From: an uncultured Parabacteroides sp. | GTDB taxonomy: Bacteria; Bacteroidota; Bacteroidia; Bacteroidales; Tannerellaceae | Assembly (NCBI RefSeq): GCF_947855115.1 | Contig: NZ_CANTZW010000036.1 | Span: forward strand, 1-40,810 | DNA: 40,810 nucleotides | Reading direction: 5' to 3' | Shown: positions 24,710 through 31,741 of the stretch, piece by piece | Numbering within the stretch: position 1 is the first letter of the stretch | Layout: the number at the start of each line of letters is the position of its first letter | Notes under the pieces: model-generated | What the model was told of the DNA's origin: nothing | Database searches by the model: none | The model's input: the letters and a program-made list of their open reading frames with translations, nothing else | Position numbers and translations under genes: made by a program

Positions 24710-26156
24710 CATTCAGCAGATTTTCGATGTTATCGTTTTCGTAGTACTTTGCCAGTACTTCGGTTATTTGTCTGATAATTTGAAGGTCGGCTTTCTCAAT
24801 CAAGTCCTTTGCCAAATCCTTCAAACGTGCTGTGTCCTCACTACTTATTATCTCAGGGCTGATAATTTGCAGGTCATCCACATCATATTTTTGTATCTTC
24901 AATACATTGTTGCCGTAGGTCTTGCCACATTTCTCCAACTGATACCAGATAAAGTAGTTGTTCAGCAACGCCATGAGCAAACGCTTATCTATTGCAGAGG
25001 TGATTACATAGAAATTATCTCTTGCCAGTAGCTTACGTTCATTAAGAATAAAACGGACAGAGTCACGAATAATGTATGGAAAGACAATTGTTCCTGCACC
25101 AATATCATTGGTTACATACCATGCTTCTGGCGATTGCTCTATCTGGTCATACAACGCCTTTGGCTCACCTTCCTTCTTAATGATTTCTTTCCACTCATCC
25201 AGATATTCCGTTACGGCTGGTTCAAGTTGAATATCTGAACTTGTAATCATCAGGTATCTGTCCGTCTTTGCTTGTTTTGTTGTAAAGCCGTTCACATCTT
25301 TGGGTGAAGATAGTATATCCGTCAAACATTGTGTGCTGAACATTGCAGGATTGATGAATATCTTATTTCCACCTGTTGACTTGCCTCTGCGAATTTGGGC
25401 ATACCACGATAAAGAAACGGCATTGCCGAATTCTAAATCGTTCGTGTTTGCAATGGCACGTTCCTCAACGGAATCACCATCGACATTCAACTCTATTGAC
25501 AGCATGTCTATACTTCTTGACGTCTTGTACAGTTTTAGAATTTCAACATCTACAATAGGGTCGCCAACGAAAGGATTACCTGTTACAGTAATGTGTTTCC
25601 CAATCTTACAATTCGCAGTTAAAGCCTTTTTGAACTTAATGCCAGCCTTGGTATTCTCCCAACTATTAGGGAAGATAACAATCAGTTCACCATCGTTTTT
25701 TAGCAATTTGATGGCATAGAGTAAGAAGTACATGTAAAGATTTGCTTTGGCATCAATCTCAACGTCAATGAGTGACTTTAGACGCTCCTTGCTTACTCCG
25801 TATGTCTCCTGCATGTCGTCAATTTCTTCTTGACGAACGTATGGCGGATTCATGACAATGCCATCGTACTTCTCTGCGGTATCAAGTACAAAGAAGTTTC
25901 CACAATAGAGTTTGCAACGGTCATTAGCCTTATCTGTATTTGCGGCATAGCTCTTCGGATCAAGTTCTACGCCTATAACATTGTATCTACCATCTGTCAT
26001 TAGTGCATCAACAAATGCACCTTGTCCAAAACAAGGATCGAGCACCCTCGCCTCAGCAGGAAGGGTGAACAGGTTGACCATGTATTGTGCAACCGATGGT
26101 TTTGTATATACTTGTCCGAGATTCATAGCTCGTATTATTGTTGTTTTCTCTGGCAT
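24681..26156 (-). CDS. TaqI-like N6-adenine DNA methyltransferase
   Basis: 491 aa from ATG 26156, preferred over TTG 26159. It begins with NLGQVYTKPSVAQYMVNLF, then motif I VLDPCFGQGAFVDAL and the acidic GVELDP, and catalytic GIVMNPPYVRQEEIDD: a gamma-class N6-adenine methyltransferase. The C-terminal half (TGGNKIFINPAMF; LITSAIDKRLLMALLNNYF-like stretch; GNNVLKIQKYDVDDLQI) is a TaqI-like recognition domain. Its 3' end overlaps the C5-nuclease-N6 fusion gene, so the two form one operon. It probably protects one strand or half-site while the fusion enzyme modifies the other. The neighbouring restriction activity must come from the fusion, since no separate endonuclease gene exists. Confidence 0.9.
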   Translation of the reverse strand: MPEKTTIIRAMNLGQVYTKPSVAQYMVNLFTLPAEARVLDPCFGQGAFVDALMTDGRYNVIGVELDPKSYAANTDKANDRCKLYCGNFFVLDTAEKYDGIVMNPPYVRQEEIDDMQETYGVSKERLKSLIDVEIDAKANLYMYFLLYAIKLLKNDGELIVIFPNSWENTKAGIKFKKALTANCKIGKHITVTGNPFVGDPIVDVEILKLYKTSRSIDMLSIELNVDGDSVEERAIANTNDLEFGNAVSLSWYAQIRRGKSTGGNKIFINPAMFSTQCLTDILSSPKDVNGFTTKQAKTDRYLMITSSDIQLEPAVTEYLDEWKEIIKKEGEPKALYDQIEQSPEAWYVTNDIGAGTIVFPYIIRDSVRFILNERKLLARDNFYVITSAIDKRLLMALLNNYFIWYQLEKCGKTYGNNVLKIQKYDVDDLQIISPEIISSEDTARLKDLAKDLIEKADLQIIRQITEVLAKYYENDNIENLLNDARNKRLKR

Positions 26157-26204
26157 CAATTTACTCCGCTAGTCGTCTTCCTCGTTATTTTGTTCTTGTT
26201 CATA

Positions 26205-26345
26205 CTATTTCCTCAACTCCATAATAAACTCATCTGCTACATATATGTTGCCGTAAAGATAAAGGCCTGTATTCTTATCATGCAAGTCCGCACAGGTATG
26301 ACTCTCGTAGAAGAGTTCGAGCGTCTTGACCGGCTCGATGTTCAT
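26205..26345 (-). CDS. Small hypothetical protein upstream of R-M genes
   Basis: 46 aa starting MNIEPVKTLELFYESHTCAD and ending VADEFIMELRK. I do not recognise a named domain. The ELFYES...LHDKNTGLYLYG pattern recalls small hypothetical proteins that share a TGLYLQS-type motif. It lies about 50 bp before the methyltransferase start in the same direction, so it may be the first gene of this R-M operon. A role as controller is possible but has no direct support. Confidence 0.45.
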   Translation of the reverse strand: MNIEPVKTLELFYESHTCADLHDKNTGLYLYGNIYVADEFIMELRK

Positions 26346-26412
26346 ACATCTGCTATTTTTTGTTGGTCTTAACATATATACGGGAGTTTATACCTTTTTA
26401 GCCTAAAATTCA

Positions 26413-26784
26413 CTAATGAATTATTGCACTTTCTGTAAGCAGCATACCCATATTCAAGAAAGAGCGGAAATTAAATAATCCGAGCTGGGGCGTTTTGCTC
26501 GCCTCATTAATAAGGTGAGCAAACTCAAACCTAAACTCTTTCAATTGTTTACCCTTACATAAAATATATCCGTTATGCTTCAATTCATCAGAATTTGATT
26601 GCAGATAACGGTCTATTGTAGATGTATCAACTTGATAAAAATCGGCAACCATTTTTTTTGTAAAGCGATACCCTCCCTCAAAGAGCATTCCTTCAATGTC
26701 AAGATGTTCCTGTACTTTACTGACCGCAAAACGGTTGTTAAGTACATTTTGCCTTTCTATGTTTGAATTTGTCAAATCTTTCAT
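26413..26784 (-). pseudogene. Truncated DNA-binding protein of an older R-M locus
   Basis: 123 aa from ATG 26784 (MKDLTNSNIERQNVLNNRFA). The segment YRFTKKMVADFYQVDTSTID is an HTH. From memory this is the N-terminal third of a DNA-binding (RhuM-like) protein often encoded inside Bacteroidales type I R-M loci, and the text stops abruptly after FLNMGMLLTES with the foreign tail AIIH. The C-terminal two thirds are therefore lost. Its upstream neighbour is an HsdR fragment, consistent with one decayed type I locus. Confidence 0.55.
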
Positions 26785-26849
26785 TTTCTTTCTATTGCAA
26801 TTTGGTACGCACACATACCGAATCTCGTTTTAATGATTATTTGTTTATT

Positions 26850-27032
26850 CTAAGAAACTGCTACTGAATGTTGGTTGCCAACAACAAGCACTCGACCATC
26901 CGTAAAATAGTACTCTTCACGCATATTTACGCTTACTGCCCACCCCTTTTGTTGGAGTGCAGGAGTAATGAACAGGGTGCGTACTCTTGTTCTTTGAGTT
27001 CTTTCTTGTTTACTTCCATGGCAATAACTCAT
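26850..27032 (-). pseudogene. HsdR N-terminal fragment (type I restriction subunit remnant)
   Basis: The reading frame contains LFITPALQQKGW, then MREEYYFTDGRVLVVGNQH, which resembles the start of EcoEI-type HsdR subunits (I.PAL...GW ... YFTDGR). It ends after about 60 residues with a non-matching VAVS tail, so over 90 % of a normal ~900-aa subunit is missing. The very N-terminus also looks altered: another frame from ATG 27018 gives MEVNKKELKEQE, suggesting a frameshift. It overlaps the XRE regulator stop by 4 bp. Confidence 0.6.
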
Positions 27033-27259
27033 TTATGGTTGGCGCTGCTAACAATCAAATCCTTCACATCAATATTAAGGGCATTGGCTATATCATTAAG
27101 CGTTTTAAGGTCTGGTTGAACAGAATTACTACACCATTTACTTACGGAACAATTGGATTTTCCAATCTGTTCTGCAAGCCATTTTCCGGTTTTTTGCTGT
27201 TCAGCGAGTACTACTTTAAGTCTATTCAAATTAGCCACAGGATAAAATGTTTTAATCAC
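27029..27259 (-). CDS. XRE-family transcriptional regulator
   Basis: A 76-aa single-domain Cro/C1-type HTH: NRLKVVLAEQQKTGKWLAEQ, IGKSNCSVSKWCSNSVQPDL, then LNDIANALNIDVKDLI. It precedes and overlaps the HsdR fragment (ATGA), so it was probably the controller of the lost type I R-M system. The gene itself seems intact. Whether it now regulates the genes downstream on the same strand is open. Confidence 0.85.
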   Translation of the reverse strand: MIKTFYPVANLNRLKVVLAEQQKTGKWLAEQIGKSNCSVSKWCSNSVQPDLKTLNDIANALNIDVKDLIVSSANHK

Positions 27260-27335
27260 GGAGCAAAATTATATAATTTATCTGATACCAGCACTACTTC
27301 CTATAATAATTATTATCAGGAAGTAGAAAAGAGGC

Positions 27336-28083
27336 TTAAACAATATATTTTAATAAGATATTCTCGTCAATTTCAATCTTATGCCGTCCTGTGGTTGTAC
27401 GCAGATTCTTTCTAACAGTATCAAATGTGGAATTGACAAACCACTCAGCGAATGTCGCCATTACAAATGAGGTAGTCATATCTCTACCTATATTATATTT
27501 GGAAAGCGATATTCCAAGCAAAATTCTTCAACGAGATTTGAGTGAGGGAGGTACACTTCTTGATATGAATTTCGGTTGCAGAAAGCACTTGACGGTTAGT
27601 CGCAAAATAGCGGACAGATTCGCATATTTGGTAAATTTCTGTCTCCTCTAAATCAAAACGTTTAAATGTATCTCGTGTGTATCTCAGGATAGCATTCAAC
27701 TTTTCATCTTCTTTTCTTTCTTTTTGCCATTGGTATTGTTGCTGCTCACGTTGGTATTCATAATGGAATAGCTCCATTCGCTTTTTCTGGATTTCTTCAC
27801 AGTTTGAGGTAGGTGAATATGCTAAAGGCTGTGTCTTTTTATTCACACACTTTTTGACTGATATTAGAAATGATGGAGGAATTGTATTAACAATATACCT
27901 TGCTGAGATAATGCAAAGATGATATAGTAGTTTTAGTATGACATATCCGATGACCATAACTAATGGAATCAAACTCATTCGTATTCCAAGCATATTGCAT
28001 ACTTGAAACGCTACTATCGAATCTAATAGCATCATAGTAATCTCAATTATTAGAGAGGGAAGTATATATTGTTTTTGCTTCAT
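27336..28083 (-). pseudogene. Membrane coiled-coil element protein, frameshifted
   Basis: From ATG 28083 the frame gives 196 aa: two transmembrane helices (LIIEITMMLLDSIVAFQVC; LIPLVMVIGYVILKLLYHL), a Gln/Arg/Glu-rich coil (YEYQREQQQYQWQKERKEDE) and a C-terminal domain ending NFAWNIAFQ-stop. In the -1 frame the text continues at once with YNIGRDMTTSFVMATFAEWF to the stop at 27336, giving a protein of about 248 aa. One extra A in an AAA run at about 27498-27500 explains the break. The general layout matches the protein at 15341. Function unknown; a real mutation or a homopolymer sequencing error are both possible. Confidence 0.65.
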
Positions 28084-28399
28084 ACCTATTGTTATTTATT
28101 TCGCAATGCGAAGATACAACACATTTGCATAAAAACGAAAGAGAAAAACGGATATTCTTTTGAAAATCAATTTCTTATGAAAATAAAAGCCAAACAAGTG
28201 TAAATATCCAAGGCAAAATGAAAACATCTGCAAACAAAAGAAGATAGTTAAATGAAAGTTAAATTTTTATTCTACGTTTATTGGGTATAAAAAACGTCTT
28301 ATAAAATTGTGTTTTGAGTATAGAATAATCATATTTGTACCAAGTATTATATAACACATTTATATACAATGTAGATTATATTTTAGGAAGTGAAATAAA
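28084..28399. other. AT-rich gene-free stretch, probable right island border
   Basis: 316 bp without a credible ORF, markedly AT-rich. It lies between the last mobile-type gene and the terminator of the chromosomal ampG-like gene, so the right end of the island should fall here. I looked for a copy of the left-edge sequence (1-190) or of TTTGCGACA and found none, so no attachment site can be named. Confidence 0.4.
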
Positions 28400-28425
28400 A
28401 AGAAGCGGTTAAAGAACCACTTCTT
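28400..28425 (-). terminator. Terminator of the ampG-like operon
   Basis: 11-bp arms (28400-28410 and 28415-28425, one C/A mismatch) with an AAAG loop. On the minus strand it is followed by a T-rich tract. It lies 80 bp after the permease stop and gives the rightmost limit for the island border. Confidence 0.65.
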
Positions 28426-28506
28426 ATCCCACATAAAGGACATTGATATCCAACAATTCATATAAGCTTGTAACCGTTAGGAAACACTCATGTATCCCAC
28501 ACAAGC

Positions 28507-29757
28507 TCATTCCTTCTTGAAACGTAAAAACGGCAATACCACAAATAAAGGCAAGCAACAGATCATCACCCAGATAAAGAAATATTGGTAACCGATTTGC
28601 TCCTGTATCCATCCCGATATCATTCCCGGCAGCATCATGCCCAATGCCATGAACCCCGTGCTGATCGCATAATGAGATGTCTTATATTCCCCCTCGGCGA
28701 AAAGCATCAGGTACATGGTATAAGCGGTAAAGCCAAACCCGTAGCCGAATTGCTCGATAGCGACACAAGCGTTTACGATAAAAAGACTCTCCGGCATCGC
28801 ATAAGCCATATACAGATAAACCAGATTGGGTAAAGAGATTGCCAACGCCATAGGCCATAACCAGGCTCTCAAACCATTCCGAGATATAGCCATGCCTCCT
28901 AAAACACCTCCCAACAACAAGGAGATCACTCCTACCGTACCATAAGCGAACCCGACCTCACCGGTACTGAGCGCCAACCCGCCAACCTCCCGTTCATCCA
29001 ACAGGAAAGGAGAAGCCAGTTTTACGAGCTGGGATTCCCCCAAACGATATGTCAGCATAAAAAGCAAGGCCGGGACAATCCTTTTCTTACTGAAAAAACT
29101 CACGAATGTATTGCCAAACTCCACGAAGATGGTATGAGGAGTGATATTCGGACGTTGCGCGTCACTTGCCGGACGAGGTAAAATATACTTATGCCACAAT
29201 GCCAAAGCGATAAAGCCCCCGGCCAATACGAAAAACACCAAGCTCCACGCAAAGGATATCCGTCCGGTACTCTTTTCCAAAAGCCCTGCCAACATAACCA
29301 GCAATCCTTGTCCGGTAAGCATCGCCACCCTGTAAAACGTATTCCGGATGCCGATGAAGAACGCCTGTTGCTCTTCTGTCAAGCCCAACATATAGAATCC
29401 GTCCGCGGCGATATCGTGCGTAGCGGAGCTAAAAGCCATCAACCAAAAGAAAGCCAAGGTAAACCGCAGAAAGAAATCCCCGGGAAGAACGAATGCCACG
29501 CCTGCCATTCCCCCGCCAATCAATAACTGCATGCTATAAATCCACCAACGTTTTGTTTTCACCAAGTCTACGAACGGGCTCCAGATAGGCTTGATCACCC
29601 AAGGGAAATAAAGCCAACTGGTAAACAAGGCGATATCCGTATTCGAGACCCCCAAACGTTTATACATGATCACAGAAAGCGTCATGACTACCACATAGGG
29701 CAAGCCTTCGGCGAAGTAAAGAGACGGGATCCAAGCCCAAGGATTACGTTTTTCCAT
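28507..29757 (-). CDS. AmpG-like MFS permease
   Basis: 416 aa from ATG 29757 (MEKRNPWAWIPSLYFAEGLP); the upstream ATG at 29787 would overlap the next gene. About 12 hydrophobic segments and the AmpG/PAT signature: YFAEGLPYVVVMTLSVIMYK at the N-terminus, FFWLMAFSSATHDIAADGFY in the middle. Family members import anhydro-muropeptides for murein recycling across the inner membrane; this substrate is inferred. It follows the amidohydrolase gene on the same strand with a 26-bp gap, so the two are probably co-transcribed. Confidence 0.85.
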   Translation of the reverse strand: MEKRNPWAWIPSLYFAEGLPYVVVMTLSVIMYKRLGVSNTDIALFTSWLYFPWVIKPIWSPFVDLVKTKRWWIYSMQLLIGGGMAGVAFVLPGDFFLRFTLAFFWLMAFSSATHDIAADGFYMLGLTEEQQAFFIGIRNTFYRVAMLTGQGLLVMLAGLLEKSTGRISFAWSLVFFVLAGGFIALALWHKYILPRPASDAQRPNITPHTIFVEFGNTFVSFFSKKRIVPALLFMLTYRLGESQLVKLASPFLLDEREVGGLALSTGEVGFAYGTVGVISLLLGGVLGGMAISRNGLRAWLWPMALAISLPNLVYLYMAYAMPESLFIVNACVAIEQFGYGFGFTAYTMYLMLFAEGEYKTSHYAISTGFMALGMMLPGMISGWIQEQIGYQYFFIWVMICCLPLFVVLPFLRFKKE

Positions 29758-29783
29758 AATAAGAAGTATTAGATGACCAGAAG

Positions 29784-30566
29784 TCAATACATGCTAAATT
29801 TGTCCGCATCCTTCCAAGCCGGGAATTTAGCGCGAAACTCATCCAGCTCGCTCTTCTTCAGGGTGCATGTACGGGTGATTTCCTCCCGCTTTCCGGCATC
29901 AGCCAATTTCTTCCCTTTAGCGTTATAAATCATGGAGTCTCCCCTAAAAAGAAAGCCTTTTCCATCCATTCCCACACGATTCACGCCACAGACATAAGCC
30001 ATGTTCTCGATAGCACGGGCATGCAGTAAGGCCTTCCACGCTTTCTTACGGGCCTCGGGCCAATTGGCCACATAAATCAACAGATCATACTCGTTATTTA
30101 CGTTGCGACTCCAAACCGGGAAACGCAGATCATAACAAACCTGCAAGCAAATATTCCAGCCTTTATAAGAAACGATCAACCGTTTATCGCCAGCGGAAAA
30201 ATAATTGTCTTCTTCAGCCATACGGAACAGATGGCGCTTGTCGTAATAATGCTCCTCCCCTTCCGGCGTGATGAAAAAAGCCCGGTTGTAGAACCTCCCG
30301 TTATCTTTCGCTATAAAGCTCCCGGCCACGGCCAGTTTATATTTCTTGGCCCACTCCTTTATAGCCGATACGGTCTGACCATCCATCGTATCGGCCAGTT
30401 TCTCCACGTTCATGGAAAATCCGGTAGTAAACGTCTCCGGCAAAACAGCTAAATCGGTTCTTCCACTAACACGGCGTAACAATTCGCCATAATAACCCAG
30501 ATTCTCATCATGGTCTTCCCATATGATATGGGATTGTATCATACTGATACGCAAGTCTTCAGCCAT
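29784..30566 (-). CDS. Nitrilase-superfamily amidohydrolase (omega-amidase type)
   Basis: 260 aa with the Glu-Lys-Cys catalytic triad: Glu44 in LAVLPETFTTGFSM, Lys110 in YYDKRHLFRMAEED, Cys144 in CLQVCYDLRFPVWSR. LLIYVANWPEARKKAWKALL and ARAIENMAYVCGVNRVG are typical of the YafV/omega-amidase branch, which hydrolyses alpha-ketoglutaramate-like omega-amides in the cytoplasm. It lacks a signal peptide and has the family's usual length. It is upstream of the AmpG-like gene in the same direction. Confidence 0.85.
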   Translation of the reverse strand: MAEDLRISMIQSHIIWEDHDENLGYYGELLRRVSGRTDLAVLPETFTTGFSMNVEKLADTMDGQTVSAIKEWAKKYKLAVAGSFIAKDNGRFYNRAFFITPEGEEHYYDKRHLFRMAEEDNYFSAGDKRLIVSYKGWNICLQVCYDLRFPVWSRNVNNEYDLLIYVANWPEARKKAWKALLHARAIENMAYVCGVNRVGMDGKGFLFRGDSMIYNAKGKKLADAGKREEITRTCTLKKSELDEFRAKFPAWKDADKFSMY

Positions 30567-30631
30567 AGAATTAAAGATATTAAGGTAATATAAATAGCGT
30601 TGGGTAACGAAACCAGGAATCTCGTCGGCAT

Positions 30632-30733
30632 GAACATCTTATTTCATAGGGAAGAAACTTCAGTTTCATAAGCAAGAAACCAAAGTTTCCCGTACAGGAA
30701 ACTAAAGTTTCTTCCGCATGAAACTCCTCATCT
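30632..30733. repeat. Array of 14-bp palindromes at exact 22-bp period
   Basis: GAAACTTCAGTTTC (30654), GAAACCAAAGTTTC (30676) and GAAACTAAAGTTTC (30698) start exactly 22 bp apart. Degenerate or half units are in register at 30632 (GAACATCTTATTTC) and 30720 (GAAACTCC). The 8-bp spacers differ. Every unit has the form GAAAC-N4-GTTTC. It occupies most of the 205-bp gap between the acyltransferase and amidohydrolase genes. Confidence 0.85.
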
Positions 30734-30771
30734 CACAGAAAGGGTATCCCTTCCCTCGAGCACGATCATTC

Positions 30772-31320
30772 TTATACTTGCACGAAATTCTCCGGATGGC
30801 AGGCGGTAATACCCCGATACATCTCCCGTATCGCATGGATATCTCTATCCACATCACCGGTCGGGTAAAAAATACCTTTCGTGCCAACCTCCTTCTTTCC
30901 ATAATCAAAATAAGCCACCACGATCGGCACGTTCGCTTTCAAAGCGATGAAGTAGAAACCTTTCTTCCATTCCTTCACCCGTTTCCGGGTACCCTCCGGC
31001 GTTACGGCCAGTTGGAACCGCTCGCCGGTCTTGAAACGCTCCACCATCTGATCGGTCACCGATGTACGCTTGCCGCGATCCACAGGAACACCTCCCAGCC
31101 AGTTAAACAACAAGTTAAAAGGGAAAAAGAACCATTCTTTCTTGATCAAGAAACCCGCGTTACATCCAATCGAGGTATAAAATAATTTCCCCACTATAAA
31201 ATCCCAGTTACTGGTATGCGGGGCCACACATACGATACACTTCGGCAAATCCACGCCCTCCACCGAACCTAGCTTCCAGCCAGCCATACGGAGTATCGCC
31301 TTACTAATCGCTTTCTTCAT
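30772..31320 (-). CDS. 1-acyl-glycerol-3-phosphate acyltransferase-like protein (PlsC family)
   Basis: 182 aa. The acyltransferase HX4D motif is APHTSNWDF (His35, Asp40), and the second block is VTPEGTRKRVKEWKKGFYFI. GGVPVDRGKRTSVTDQ corresponds to the phosphate-binding Arg block. The protein is shorter than PlsC proper (about 240 aa) and lacks an N-terminal anchor, as in the small family branch common in Bacteroidetes. It lies 2 bp after a small conserved gene. The acyl acceptor is not deducible; membrane phospholipid synthesis is the family role. Confidence 0.85.
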   Translation of the reverse strand: MKKAISKAILRMAGWKLGSVEGVDLPKCIVCVAPHTSNWDFIVGKLFYTSIGCNAGFLIKKEWFFFPFNLLFNWLGGVPVDRGKRTSVTDQMVERFKTGERFQLAVTPEGTRKRVKEWKKGFYFIALKANVPIVVAYFDYGKKEVGTKGIFYPTGDVDRDIHAIREMYRGITACHPENFVQV

Positions 31321-31322
31321 GC

Positions 31323-31613
31323 CTATTTATCCTTGCTCAACTCTCCTATCTCGTCGGCGATAGCGTCAATCTCGTCTCGCAAGTCCGCTCTCAATTTACG
31401 GTAATAATTCCGGACAAGCACCTTGTTGTCCTTGCCGTCCGGATGCCCGGCGCGGACGATATAACTATCTTGCATATCAAGGATACGAGCCATCAAAGCA
31501 TCCGCTTTCTCTTGATCGACTCCGGGTATATACAATTTGCAAACCAGCGTTTCCGTGAATAATTCGCCAGCCACGCAACTGATCTCTTTCTTTAAGATTC
31601 TTCTTTTAGCCAT
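31323..31613 (-). CDS. Small conserved hypothetical protein
   Basis: 96 aa from ATG 31613 (MAKRRILKKEISCVAGELFT). A longer reading to 31679 would run through the promoter. KKEISCVAGELFTETLVCKL then a helical, charged region ending in IDAIADEIGELSKDK. I recognise no functional motif, although the text looks like a conserved Bacteroidales family. It lies 2 bp upstream of the acyltransferase, so it shares that operon. Confidence 0.7.
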   Translation of the reverse strand: MAKRRILKKEISCVAGELFTETLVCKLYIPGVDQEKADALMARILDMQDSYIVRAGHPDGKDNKVLVRNYYRKLRADLRDEIDAIADEIGELSKDK

Positions 31614-31637
31614 AATTATTTCATATTTAATTATCCA

Positions 31638-31645
31638 CAAATATA
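31638..31645 (-). promoter_or_regulatory. -7 promoter element for the small gene / acyltransferase operon
   Basis: On the minus strand TATATTTG matches TAnnTTTG and lies 25 bp before the start at 31613. A TTTA lies about 17 bp further upstream. It faces away from the glycogen synthase promoter. Confidence 0.5.
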
Positions 31646-31698
31646 GAACATATGTTATTAAATACCGAGGAAAGGTCAAGAAAAAACATAAAAAGAAT

Positions 31699-31706
31699 TA
31701 TCTTTG
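31699..31706 (+). promoter_or_regulatory. -7 promoter element for glycogen synthase
   Basis: TATCTTTG fits the Bacteroidetes -7 consensus and is followed by a 35-bp leader to ATG 31742. It decides the start against the earlier in-frame ATG at 31652, which lies upstream of the promoter. No clear -33 box. Confidence 0.6.
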
Positions 31707-31741
31707 CAGCGGTGAAATCATTGATTATAAACAAATCAAAT

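Noticed and set aside
28424..28612. 62-aa minus-strand frame over the ampG-like 3' end
   Set aside because: It overlaps the permease gene in another frame and spans its stop and part of the terminator; no motif.
30632..30733. Possible CRISPR array in the repeat tract
   Set aside because: Spacers are only 8 bp, units are imperfect palindromes of 14 bp, and no cas gene is nearby.
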